A stretch of 64,000 nucleotides of DNA from Bacteroidota bacterium (lineage in GTDB: Bacteria > Bacteroidota > Bacteroidia > Bacteroidales > Bacteroidaceae): the NCBI GenBank assembly GCA_023426145.1, contig JAFABG010000037.1:6403-70402 (forward strand), in the 5' to 3' direction. Positions 27,083 through 35,683 of this stretch are shown here, piece by piece (within the stretch, counting starts at the first letter, position 1; each line of letters begins with the position of its first letter). The notes under the pieces were generated by a model. That model was given only the letters and a program-made list of their open reading frames with translations, made no database searches and was not told the DNA's origin. A program made the translations under genes and the position numbers.

Positions 27083-27928
27083 TTAATGTCGAAACAATGA
27101 TTTTAACCCATCAAATATACCAGGCAGTGCTACTGTACCATGCACTTCTTCCGGAAATTTCCTACAAACAACTTGCAGATGTTGTTTCTCCATTGCTGGA
27201 ATCACTTTTTCTTTCAAGCTATCAGCAAGCGAAAACTGAACGAGTTTTGCTTCAGGGCGCTGTTTTGTGGCAAAAGCAACGTATAACTGTTTTTGGGAGA
27301 AGTCTCTATTAAATACCTTTTGCTGTGCTTCTTTTAAAATAACGCCTTGATCCCACCACAAACTTGGATCTATAGCTATATAAGCATCGAATGACTCGGG
27401 ATGATTGAGCAAGGTATGCAGAGTAAACAGGCCGGCATAGGAATGTCCTACTAAAAAATGTGGTCTATTGCTTGACGTCTTTTTTTCTACTTCTAAGCGT
27501 AGTTCTTCTGTAATGAAGCGATAAAACTGTTCTGCTCCACCTCCTTGAGGCTGATCCTTTACCGAAAGGGTACCATCTCGACGGGCAGCTGAGCTGGTGG
27601 GTGTGAAATCTCTAGTTCGATCTGTATTTAAAACGGCAACAACAATACAGGGAGGTAAGTTTGAAATTCTGGATGAGGCAAAGAATCGAGTAAATCCAAC
27701 AACAGAATGGAAGAAGGAATCTCCATCGAGTAAGTAAAGAACCGGATAGCTCTTTGAGTCTTCTGGTGAATACCCCTCAGGTTCGTAGATCCAATACGTT
27801 CTCTCTTCATTTAGTATCTGTGAAAACAACGTATGGCTTGTTCCAATAGAGATTGTTGATTGTCCTAGTGCAGAAACAGAAATTGTTAGCGCAAACAAAA
27901 CGGCTAATAATATAGAATGGATTTTCAT
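27083..27928 (-). CDS. Secreted alpha/beta-hydrolase esterase (Fes/IroE-like)
   Basis: A 281-residue exported protein with a signal peptide ending near SALGQ. It has the putative-esterase fold: a strand ending in YPVLYLLDGDSFF, the nucleophile elbow LVGHSYAGLF with Ser163, an acidic residue around IDPSLWWD, and a C-terminal His in EEVHGTV. Related proteins cleave siderophore esters or acylated carbohydrates. No siderophore or polysaccharide genes are adjacent, so the substrate is open. Confidence 0.8.
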   Translation of the reverse strand: MKIHSILLAVLFALTISVSALGQSTISIGTSHTLFSQILNEERTYWIYEPEGYSPEDSKSYPVLYLLDGDSFFHSVVGFTRFFASSRISNLPPCIVVAVLNTDRTRDFTPTSSAARRDGTLSVKDQPQGGGAEQFYRFITEELRLEVEKKTSSNRPHFLVGHSYAGLFTLHTLLNHPESFDAYIAIDPSLWWDQGVILKEAQQKVFNRDFSQKQLYVAFATKQRPEAKLVQFSLADSLKEKVIPAMEKQHLQVVCRKFPEEVHGTVALPGIFDGLKSLFRH

Positions 27929-28065
27929 TTATAGTGATTTTGGCTGCAAATTTCCGATAAAATAGTTTGTTTATCAATCCCTATTTCTTGGTAATTTAGA
28001 CATTAAAATAGAACTGTTTTTACCATCGAATATCCAATACATCTCTGGTCTCTTTATAATAGTTA

Positions 28066-28100
28066 GCCCTCTATTGGCATTAAAAACACCAATAGAGGGC
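28066..28100 (-). terminator. Strong hairpin after the thioredoxin gene
   Basis: GCCCTCTATTGG (28066-28077) and CCAATAGAGGGC (28089-28100) form a 12-bp perfect stem with an 11-nt loop. It lies 30 nt beyond the stop of the minus-strand thioredoxin gene. There is no clear T-run on that strand, so it may be a weak terminator or an mRNA-stabilising hairpin. Confidence 0.5.
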
Positions 28101-28130
28101 CATTGTTTATTAGCAAAAAACAGATACCGT

Positions 28131-28625
28131 TTATTTCGCTTCGCTTGTCTGTTTTAGAAGAAATTCCTCAATCGTTTTCTTTAGTTCATTTTTGGGCAAG
28201 GCTCCCTGTGTCACTCTCGGATCCTCTTTTGTCGGGATGAATAGTAAAGTCGGGATGCTTCGTATGCCGAATGCAGCTGCTAGCTCTTGCTCTTGGTCTA
28301 CATCAATTTGGTAAAAATCTACTTTACCATTATATTCTTTACTCAGCTCTTCCAAAATAGGATGTAGTGCTTTACAAGGGCCACACCAAGTCGCATAAAA
28401 ATCGACTATGGCTGGACGGTTGCCTTCAAACTTCCACTCTTTAGAATTCACTTCGTAATTATATACTTTTTTCAAAAAAACTGCTTTGTTCAATTCTACT
28501 ATTTCCATTTTATTATCCTCCTCTTTGGGTTCATTACTTTTTTTACGCTCTCCGCCATTTCCTGCACAAGCTGTTGTTGCCAATATAATAGTGAAGGTGC
28601 TTATTAGACTTTTAATTAGTTTCAT
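28131..28625 (-). CDS. Thioredoxin-like lipoprotein
   Basis: A 164-residue protein with a lipoprotein signal (ILATTACAGN, acylated Cys20), a short charged linker and a thioredoxin domain with the canonical active site ATWCGPCK (Cys81, Cys84) and the cis-proline segment IRSIPTLLF. It should be anchored in the envelope and reduce or exchange disulfides in periplasmic proteins. A -7-like TACTTTTG is at 28658-28665. It appears monocistronic. Confidence 0.88.
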   Translation of the reverse strand: MKLIKSLISTFTIILATTACAGNGGERKKSNEPKEEDNKMEIVELNKAVFLKKVYNYEVNSKEWKFEGNRPAIVDFYATWCGPCKALHPILEELSKEYNGKVDFYQIDVDQEQELAAAFGIRSIPTLLFIPTKEDPRVTQGALPKNELKKTIEEFLLKQTSEAK

Positions 28626-28755
28626 TATTCAGATCACTTTATTTGTTTTCTATAATGCAAAAGTACTTTGATTTTATCTGCTGTGAAATAGCAATTTGGC
28701 TGGAACACTTGGCTAAACTTCCCATAGGAGCTTGCGTTGGCCTTCTTCTCAATAT

Positions 28756-29865
28756 TTACTTCTTTTTTCTGTAGTCTTTGCGTAAACAGAAGTTGAATCC
28801 TATATATACCTGTAGAGTTCCGAAACCATTGTCTAATGAAAAATTAGCTCTATGATAATTATAGTTTTTGCCTAAGAAGGAGGCTCCAGCAAAGTATTTT
28901 CCGTTGTTATAAACCACGCCGGCCCGCAGAAGAAAATCTAGGTTAAAATGGCGGTACCAGCTTTTGGCTTCCTGAATTTCTGCATCAACATCCGAAGCTT
29001 TGTAGGCAATTGCAGGAGTTAAAGAAAGACTAGCCAAGCAGTTGCGAGCAAATACCCAGTTATAGGCATACCCAAAGCTGATGTTAGCATTAGTGTATTT
29101 GATATGATTCACTTTCATTCCCTCATTCATGGTCTGCTGGATGAAATCAGGAAGATCTAAATAATCAAACTCGATGTTATGTTTCGAAAAAGAAAATCCG
29201 GCAATCAATGATCCTGCATTACGTCGTTGATTGGTCGACTGGCTAAATGCTGCTGGATAGGAAAATTTTCGATTATTAAAAATATAGTATAGGTTCAATC
29301 CTTTAATATCAACTTTTATTCCATTGAAATTTGTAGAATTGTTGCTTTGAATAATATTCGGGAAGCCATTGATCTTAATAATCTTGTAGTTATTACCGGT
29401 TCGACGATAGAATAGATCAACGCCCAGTTTAGAACTATATAAACTAAGATCAAAAGCTGTTCCTTTATTCCTTTTGTTCGTTTTACGGTAAAGGTCATCA
29501 ACGTCTACAGACCATCCTAGAAAAATCCATCGCCAACCAAAGTATAATCCGACCTTATTATGTGGATTAGGAGAAAAGCTTAGTTTCTGAGGTTGTGGCG
29601 ATTGGCTTGTTACGGAATAATATTCAAAATTGCTGAAATGTGTAATCATCCATGCGTAATTATATCGATTGGGGCTGATATAAAGGGTGTCAAAGTCACT
29701 GAAATTCATAAATTTCTTTATGGCTTTTTGGAGCATAGAGGGTGGTTTAGAGAGTATTACATTGGACTGTAATGGGTGACTGATGAGCGTGTCTTTTCCT
29801 TCAGTTTGAGCCTGTAGGAAAAGTGACATTGATAAGAAGATAGAAAGGACTACTCGTTTCCTCAT
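28756..29865 (-). CDS. DUF4421-type outer-membrane beta-barrel protein
   Basis: A 369-residue protein with a signal peptide ending at LFLQAQ and a mature part of alternating beta strands rich in aromatic residues. It ends in a strand typical of outer-membrane barrels. The early motif FDTLYISPNRYNYAWMI and the repeated glycine/aromatic strands fit the DUF4421 family of Bacteroidetes, as I remember it. Function is unknown. It is probably transcribed alone. Confidence 0.7.
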   Translation of the reverse strand: MRKRVVLSIFLSMSLFLQAQTEGKDTLISHPLQSNVILSKPPSMLQKAIKKFMNFSDFDTLYISPNRYNYAWMITHFSNFEYYSVTSQSPQPQKLSFSPNPHNKVGLYFGWRWIFLGWSVDVDDLYRKTNKRNKGTAFDLSLYSSKLGVDLFYRRTGNNYKIIKINGFPNIIQSNNSTNFNGIKVDIKGLNLYYIFNNRKFSYPAAFSQSTNQRRNAGSLIAGFSFSKHNIEFDYLDLPDFIQQTMNEGMKVNHIKYTNANISFGYAYNWVFARNCLASLSLTPAIAYKASDVDAEIQEAKSWYRHFNLDFLLRAGVVYNNGKYFAGASFLGKNYNYHRANFSLDNGFGTLQVYIGFNFCLRKDYRKKK

Positions 29866-29947
29866 GAGATTTTACGTATCTATGATGCAATGTTTTTCAT
29901 GACACGAATATACTATCTTTCGTTGATTTATGCTAATAATTGTTTAG

Positions 29948-30000
29948 AAAAAAACAGAGCCTAAAACCGTTCGATGTTTGAACGGTTAGACTCGTTTTTT
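29948..30000. terminator. Bidirectional terminator
   Basis: AACCGTTC (29965-29972) and GAACGGTT (29980-29987) form a stem with a 7-nt loop, with extra pairing outside. A T-run follows on the plus strand and an A-run (29948-29954) precedes it, giving a T-run on the minus strand. Its main use should be to end the MFS transporter gene at 30050. Confidence 0.75.
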
Positions 30001-30049
30001 ACTTACCTTTTTTATAAGAAGTAAGCTTTGCTTTAAAAGATTCAAAATA

Positions 30050-31252
30050 TTAACTTTTCTGTTTCTTTAAATTAGGAAGGAAGAAGGTGACTAATCCTAG
30101 CAGGGGCATATACGCACAGAGGTTATATACGTATTCAATGCTTGTTTTATCAGCTAGATTCCCTAAAACGGCTGAGGCAACACCTGCAACACCGAAAGCA
30201 AATCCGAAGAAAAGACCCGATATCAATCCTAATTTGGTTGGCAACAATTCTTGTGCATAAAGTAGGATGGCTGGAAAAGCTGATGAAAGCATTAAACCTA
30301 CGCAGAAACTTAGAATTATGGTCCAAACTAGATTGGCATGTGGCATTAACATACTGAAAGGAGCAGCACCAAGAATAGACGCCCAGATTACGTATTTTCT
30401 TCCTACTCGGTCTCCTACAGGACCTCCGATTAGTGTACCAATGGCAGTAGCCACAAGGAAGATGAATAAATAAAGCTGCGACTCTTGTACCGTTACATTG
30501 AATTTATGGATCAAGTAGAACGTGTAATAACTCGTCAGGCTTGCCATGTAGATGTATTTAGAGAAGATCAAAATCAATAATATTCCGATAGAAATGGCCG
30601 TTTTGTCCATCGGTAGTGGAAGATGTACCGGTTTCCGTATGCTTATCGCCTCTGCCTTCATCCTGTTGAGGTAGGATTTATACCATTTACATATTGGATA
30701 CATCACTAGTATGGCTGCTAAAGCCACAAAGGAAAAGATGAAAAGATGATCTCTACCATAGGGAGCTACCAGTAAAGCAACCAAGAGTGGGCCTAATGCA
30801 CCTCCGAAATTTCCTCCCACCTGAAATAGTGATTGAGCTAATCCACGCTTTCCACCGGAAGCGAGAAAGGTTATTCGTGATGCTTCCGGGTGTAATACTG
30901 AAGAACCCACGCCAATAAGAAAGACAGATAGTAATATCCACGGAAGATTAGTCGAGAAGGCTAAGCTGGTCAGTCCGATCATTGTCACACTCATGCCTAT
31001 GGGCAACGACCATGCAATGGGGTACTTATCGAAGAGAATACCAGTGATCGGTTGAAACACCGAGGCCGAAAGTTGATAAACTAATGTGATTAGTCCGATC
31101 TGAGCAAAACTTAACCCTAAATCATTTTTAAATAGGGGGTAAGCGGCTGAAACTACAGATTGCAAAAGGTCGTTAAGACAGTGCGAAAGACTTAGTGCAA
31201 TTAAGATAGAGAATGTTATTTTCCCTACAGGTTGTTCTTGATTTTGTACCAT
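30050..31252 (-). CDS. MFS transporter, fosmidomycin-resistance-like
   Basis: A 400-residue major facilitator with about twelve hydrophobic helices. It starts at the ATG complementary to 31250-31252 (MVQNQEQPVGK). A longer reading from 31507 is rejected because it is not hydrophobic, lies beyond the promoter, and overlaps the divergent gene. The N-terminal SLSHCLNDLLQS and the loop GPVGDRVGRKYVIW fit the Fsr branch of drug:proton antiporters. The -7 element TACCTTTG is at 31293-31300. The substrate is unproven. Confidence 0.82.
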   Translation of the reverse strand: MVQNQEQPVGKITFSILIALSLSHCLNDLLQSVVSAAYPLFKNDLGLSFAQIGLITLVYQLSASVFQPITGILFDKYPIAWSLPIGMSVTMIGLTSLAFSTNLPWILLSVFLIGVGSSVLHPEASRITFLASGGKRGLAQSLFQVGGNFGGALGPLLVALLVAPYGRDHLFIFSFVALAAILVMYPICKWYKSYLNRMKAEAISIRKPVHLPLPMDKTAISIGILLILIFSKYIYMASLTSYYTFYLIHKFNVTVQESQLYLFIFLVATAIGTLIGGPVGDRVGRKYVIWASILGAAPFSMLMPHANLVWTIILSFCVGLMLSSAFPAILLYAQELLPTKLGLISGLFFGFAFGVAGVASAVLGNLADKTSIEYVYNLCAYMPLLGLVTFFLPNLKKQKS

Positions 31253-31378
31253 AATACCTATTTCTATTGATGTTTTCCCGAAAAAATGTCTGCAAAGGTA
31301 CGTAATCTTCCTGTTTCTAAAGAACTTTTCTCGTTTTTCATACGTTTTCCTTTTAGAGTTAAAAACAAAAAAAACAAG

Positions 31379-32698
31379 ATGAATATAGCAATGACCGGAG
31401 CTACCGGATATATAGGTAAACATCTTTCCAATTATCTGACAGAAACGGGAGGACATCGGATTATCCCTCTTGGACGAGCTATGTTCCGGGAGAGGATGTC
31501 TGCACATTTAATTCAGACACTTACGCATTGTGATGTCATCATTAATTTGGCTGGTGCACCCATTAACAAACGTTGGACTTCTGCCTACGAACAGAAACTT
31601 TTTGATAGCCGTATCTTAGTTACGCATCGTATTATACGAGCACTGAATGCTGTGAAGACTAAACCTAAATTAATGATTTCTGCTTCAGCTATTGGGTATT
31701 ATTCTTCCTCACTGGAATCAGATGAATACACTCCAACCCGAGGAGATGGTTTCTTATCAGATCTTTGTTATGCGTGGGAAAAAGAAGCTCAACGATGTGC
31801 TCCACCAACGAGGCTCATCATTACGCGTTTCGGCGTTGTGCTTTCACCAGATGGGGGAGCTATGCAACAAATGCTTCGACCGTTGAAAGCAATGAAAGTG
31901 GCTACAGTTATTGGTGAAGGATTGCAACCTTTTTCTTGGATTGATATGCGCGACCTCTGTCGTGCTATGGCATTTTTTATTGAGAGGGAAGAACTGAACG
32001 GAGTGTTTAATTTAGTAGCACCGCAAACTTCATCTCAACTTTCATTTACGAAGGCTATGGGTAAGGCATACGGCGCATGGATGACTTTTGCAATTCCTAA
32101 AGCCTTACTTCGAATCTGGTTCGGCCAGGCAGCCTCTTTGGTGACTGACGGGCAGCGTGTGCGACCGAAGCGTTTGCTGGAATCTGGATTTAAGTTTTCT
32201 GTGCCTAGTGTGGAGAAACTATTTGAACCCAAGGATCACACTACTGTGCCCGAGTTAGATGTGAAACGTTATATGGGGCTTTGGTACGAAGTAGCTCGCT
32301 ATGAGAATCGTTTTGAACGCGGCTTAGTGGAAGTGACAGCTAAATACACCCTTCGCCCTAACGGAACCATTCGGGTGGAGAATAGGGGGTATAAGCGTAG
32401 TTTGCCGTATGACATCGCCCAGTCATCTACAGGGAGAGCAAAGATTCCTAATCCTGCTCGTCCAGGTGAGTTGCGGGTCTCTTTCTTTCTTAATTTTTAC
32501 TCCGATTATTATGTTCTTGAATTGGATAAAGAAGATTACAGCTATGCCTTAGTGGGTAGTAGTAGTGATAACTATCTTTGGATCTTGAGCCGTACTCCGC
32601 AGCTATCGGATGAGAATAAGAAGATCTTACTAGATGCCGCATGCCGTCGCGGTTATGATACAGAAAAATTGTTGTGGACAGAACAAACTAAAAAATAA
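31379..32698 (+). CDS. TIGR01777-type epimerase fused to a lipocalin
   Basis: A 439-residue protein starting at ATG 31379; codons before it are open but not conserved-looking. Residues 1-285 are a TIGR01777/SDR39U1 NAD(P)-binding protein: GATGYIGKHL dinucleotide motif, INLAGAPI, SASAIGYY, and the C-terminal DUF1731-like SLVTDGQRVRPKRLLESGF. Residues from about 295 are a bacterial lipocalin with the hallmark YMGLWYEVARYENRFERGL and a late DNYLWILSRTP strand. Separate versions of both domains are common, but the fusion is unusual. Joining a soluble oxidoreductase to a normally exported lipid-binding domain with no signal peptide suggests a cytoplasmic lipid role. Confidence 0.85.
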   Translation: MNIAMTGATGYIGKHLSNYLTETGGHRIIPLGRAMFRERMSAHLIQTLTHCDVIINLAGAPINKRWTSAYEQKLFDSRILVTHRIIRALNAVKTKPKLMISASAIGYYSSSLESDEYTPTRGDGFLSDLCYAWEKEAQRCAPPTRLIITRFGVVLSPDGGAMQQMLRPLKAMKVATVIGEGLQPFSWIDMRDLCRAMAFFIEREELNGVFNLVAPQTSSQLSFTKAMGKAYGAWMTFAIPKALLRIWFGQAASLVTDGQRVRPKRLLESGFKFSVPSVEKLFEPKDHTTVPELDVKRYMGLWYEVARYENRFERGLVEVTAKYTLRPNGTIRVENRGYKRSLPYDIAQSSTGRAKIPNPARPGELRVSFFLNFYSDYYVLELDKEDYSYALVGSSSDNYLWILSRTPQLSDENKKILLDAACRRGYDTEKLLWTEQTKK

Positions 32699-32703
32699 AT
32701 TTT

Positions 32704-32979
32704 ATGGATTACGAAATTATTCATCAGCCCGATCATAACCTCTTTAAAACAGAGGTAGAAGGCAGAACAGCTTTTGCTCAATATCGTTTATTGGGCAATT
32801 CTCTAGACATTACTCACACTGTAGTTCCAAAACCACTTGAAGGTAGGGGTATAGCTTCTGCGCTTGTGAAAACAGCCTATGCCTATGCACTTGACCACGG
32901 AATGGAGCCTAAAGCCACTTGTTCTTATGCAGTGAAATGGCTCGAGCGTCATCCGGAAATTGCTTCAAAAGGTGAGTAG
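32704..32979 (+). CDS. Small GNAT-like acetyltransferase (COG2388 type)
   Basis: A 91-residue single-domain protein of the YidJ/GCN5-related small acetyltransferase family, with LDITHTVVPKPLEGRGIASALVKTAYAYA and a C-terminal CSYAVKWLERHPE. It follows the epimerase-lipocalin gene by 5 nt and is probably cotranscribed. Its stop codon abuts the stop of the converging SDR gene with no spacer. The substrate is unknown. Confidence 0.85.
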   Translation: MDYEIIHQPDHNLFKTEVEGRTAFAQYRLLGNSLDITHTVVPKPLEGRGIASALVKTAYAYALDHGMEPKATCSYAVKWLERHPEIASKGE

Positions 32980-33711
32980 TTAGCTTGTTTTTATCGGCAA
33001 GCGTTTCCACATCCATTGAGGAATCATTTTCCAAAAGAAAACCAGAATGCGGTAGCGCTTGTCAATGATAACGACGCGTTGTTTCCGGTGGAGTGCATGC
33101 ATGATATGGCATCCTACTTTATCGACTTTCATTAGTAGTGGATAATTTTTTCCATCGTTTAATAGTGCTGTTGCCACAAATCCCGGGCGAATATCGGTAA
33201 AGTGAATCTTTAATTTTTGTAGATGAGCGAGTTGCTCAAGGGCATCAATATAGGTGTTCTGGTAGCGTTTCGTGGCTGAGTAGGCCGGTGCAATCCCAAT
33301 GCCCTTAGTTCCAGCGATAGAACTTATGACAGCTAGATGTCCGCCACCCTTGTTCTTGAAGTAATTGAAAGCAGTGTCTACCATTCGAGTAAAGCCCACT
33401 ACGTTGGTCTGCGTTGTATTTAGCTCAGTGTCCATCATTAGCTCTGGGTTCTGAAACCCAATGCCAGAACTGAGCAAGAATAGATCCATACCCCCTAGTC
33501 GATGAATTAAAGTCAGGAGTTTCTCACCACTCTCTTCTTGAGTGACGTCTAACTCTTGAATTTCAATCTGTTTGGGCGCTTGATTTTGGAAAGCACTGAG
33601 TGCCGATTGGCGTCTTCCGGCTATTCCAATTTTCCATCCTTCGGAGAGGAGACGTTGAGCTACTTCTTGTCCGATACCCGAAGTGGCACCTATAATAACG
33701 GCTCTTTTCAT
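32980..33711 (-). CDS. Short-chain dehydrogenase/reductase
   Basis: A 243-residue SDR starting at the ATG complementary to 33709-33711. It has the cofactor motif IGATSGIGQEVAQ, a catalytic Ser in AVISSIAGTKG, and the YxxxK pair in AYSATKRYQNTY. A -7 element TATCTTTG at 33721-33728 ends only 9 nt before the ATG, so the leader is very short. This placement excludes the upstream TTG start at 33723. The substrate is unknown. Confidence 0.85.
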   Translation of the reverse strand: MKRAVIIGATSGIGQEVAQRLLSEGWKIGIAGRRQSALSAFQNQAPKQIEIQELDVTQEESGEKLLTLIHRLGGMDLFLLSSGIGFQNPELMMDTELNTTQTNVVGFTRMVDTAFNYFKNKGGGHLAVISSIAGTKGIGIAPAYSATKRYQNTYIDALEQLAHLQKLKIHFTDIRPGFVATALLNDGKNYPLLMKVDKVGCHIMHALHRKQRVVIIDKRYRILVFFWKMIPQWMWKRLPIKTS

Positions 33712-33933
33712 TTTTTTAGGCAAAGATAAAAAATAAACTTGTATAAACTCATTTTGCAGGTTATTTACCTTTTTGACACATCCGCTTGGCTAAGATTTAT
33801 CCATTCTGATTGACCACGATCTGGTCTCTACAATGGTGATCGAAAAAATGTTTTATTGATAACTCGTATTTTGAGTTAAATTGTGTAATTTTGGCCCGCT
33901 ATTAGCTATCGAACTAGTGTAAAAATAGGTATA

Positions 33934-35439
33934 ATGGAAGAGTTTATTTCAGATAACAGCGTATACGCTCATGCTAAAGGAAATAGCATGATCAATCCGA
34001 AGATGATTGCGCGTGTGTTGGGCGTCTTGCTTTTTATTGAATTTTGGATGTTTTTGTTGTGTGCTGCCATCTCGTTGGGATACGGCGAAAAAGATTATAT
34101 CTATTTTCTCTACACTAGTGTGATTAATGCTGTAGTGGGAGGACTGTTAGTGCTTTATGGAAGAGGAGCGGAGAACATCATGAGCCGTAGAGACGGATAC
34201 TGTGTCGTTACGCTATCTTGGGTTTTCTTTACTGCTTTTGGCATGTTGCCTTTCTATTTCAGTGGTAGTATTACTACCATTACGAATGCATTTTTCGAAA
34301 CAATGTCCGGCTTCACGACTACCGGAGCCACTATTCTCGACGATATAGAATCTCTATCACACGGAATGCTCTTTTGGCGAAGTCTCACACAGTGGATTGG
34401 CGGATTAGGAATTGTATTTTTCACTATTGCGATTCTGCCTATCTTTACCAGTGGAGGAGTTCAGCTTTTTTCTGCTGAGTCTACCGGAGTTACTCATGAC
34501 CGCACACATCCGAAAATCAATGTGATGGCGAAATGGTTGTGGAGCGTTTATCTCATACTGACTGTTTCCGAGGCGATCTTGCTTATGTTTGGCGGGATGA
34601 ATTTGTTTGATGCTATATGTCAGTCGTTCACTACCACTGCTACAGGAGGATATTCTACCAAACAAGCCAGCATCTCCTATTGGAATTCACCTTATATTGA
34701 ATATGTGGTTGCTATCTTTATGATATTGTCCGGTATGAACTTCTCTTTGTATTTAATGTGTATGAAAGGAAAAATCAGCCGACTTTTTAAAGACGAAGAG
34801 CTTCATTGGTTTCTTGGTTCTGTAGGTGTCTTAACTTTAATGATAACGTTAGCTCTTGTTTTTCAGAATCATTATGGATGGGAGTTAGCTTTTAGAAAAT
34901 CCTTGTTTCAGGTAGCCACGGCTCATACTTCTTGTGGATTTGCAACAGACGATTTTAATATGTGGCCCCAGTTCACTTGGTTGTTACTTTTTATAGCAAT
35001 GATTTCGGGCGGGTGTACAGGTTCTACCAGTGGTGGAATCAAAAATATGCGTTTATTAATTTTTGCACGATCCGTTCGAAATGAATTTAAGCGTTTGCTT
35101 CATCCGAGTGCAGTGATCCCTATGAGAGTTAATGATCGTACGGTGGCGCCCTCTATTGTATCTACCGTATTACTTTTCTTTGCATTTTATCTTACCATAG
35201 CGTTTATAGGCTGGACGGTTCTTTTATTTTTAGGAGTTGGCTTTGCAGAATCTATCAGTACAGTTTTATCTTGTATGGGCAACGTGGGGCCGGGCGTTGG
35301 CAGTTGTGGTCCGGCGTATTCATGGAATGCTTTGCCCGATGCCGCTAAATGGGTACTTTCATTTTTAATGTTGATAGGTCGTTTGGAGCTCTTCAGCGTT
35401 TTGTTACTGTTTTATCCCGGATTTTGGGAAAATCATTAA
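33934..35439 (+). CDS. trkH: TrkH-family potassium uptake channel subunit
   Basis: A polytopic inner-membrane protein of up to 501 residues with four selectivity-filter-like segments: FETMSGFTTTGAT, SFTTTATGGYSTKQ, ATAHTSCGFATDDF and SCMGNVGPGVG. It moves K+ into the cell with a TrkA-type partner, which is not in this window. Start ATG 33934 follows a TAATTTTG -7 element (33886-33893). The internal ATG at 33988 (MINPKMIARVLG) looks more like the usual N-terminus and may be the true start. Confidence 0.9.
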   Translation: MEEFISDNSVYAHAKGNSMINPKMIARVLGVLLFIEFWMFLLCAAISLGYGEKDYIYFLYTSVINAVVGGLLVLYGRGAENIMSRRDGYCVVTLSWVFFTAFGMLPFYFSGSITTITNAFFETMSGFTTTGATILDDIESLSHGMLFWRSLTQWIGGLGIVFFTIAILPIFTSGGVQLFSAESTGVTHDRTHPKINVMAKWLWSVYLILTVSEAILLMFGGMNLFDAICQSFTTTATGGYSTKQASISYWNSPYIEYVVAIFMILSGMNFSLYLMCMKGKISRLFKDEELHWFLGSVGVLTLMITLALVFQNHYGWELAFRKSLFQVATAHTSCGFATDDFNMWPQFTWLLLFIAMISGGCTGSTSGGIKNMRLLIFARSVRNEFKRLLHPSAVIPMRVNDRTVAPSIVSTVLLFFAFYLTIAFIGWTVLLFLGVGFAESISTVLSCMGNVGPGVGSCGPAYSWNALPDAAKWVLSFLMLIGRLELFSVLLLFYPGFWENH

Positions 35440-35456
35440 AAGTATCTCTATCTTTG
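35424..35456 (+). promoter_or_regulatory. Promoter placing transcription start at the ATG
   Basis: TTGG (35424-35427), 21 nt, then TATCTTTG (35449-35456). Only four bases separate the -7 element from the ATG at 35461, so the mRNA is probably leaderless. Confidence 0.55.
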
Positions 35457-35460
35457 TGCC

Positions 35461-35667
35461 ATGAAAAAGTTACTATGTCCGCAATGTAAAATTGCTGCTT
35501 TTTATGTGATGAATGAACATAAAGAGCGTCTTTTGGTCTACGTGAACGAGAATGGAGATGTGATTCCGAAAGATCCAGCCTCTTCTATGGACGGATTTGA
35601 TCTGACGGAAGTGTATTGCTTGGGGTGCTCATGGCATGGCTCGCCGAAGAGATTACATCAACGGTAA
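35461..35667 (+). CDS. Small zinc-ribbon-like protein
   Basis: A 68-residue protein with two cysteine pairs, CPQC near the start (residues 7-10) and CLGC near the end, spaced as in a zinc ribbon. The first pair requires the start at 35461. It is probably translated from a leaderless message. The family is unrecognised and the function unknown; a role in nucleic-acid or protein binding is only a guess from the fold. Confidence 0.65.
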   Translation: MKKLLCPQCKIAAFYVMNEHKERLLVYVNENGDVIPKDPASSMDGFDLTEVYCLGCSWHGSPKRLHQR

Positions 35668-35683
35668 ATAAGTGTAGTCATTC

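Noticed and set aside
31253..31507. N-terminal extension of the MFS transporter
   Set aside because: The added 85 residues are not hydrophobic, include the promoter region, and overlap the divergent epimerase-lipocalin gene.
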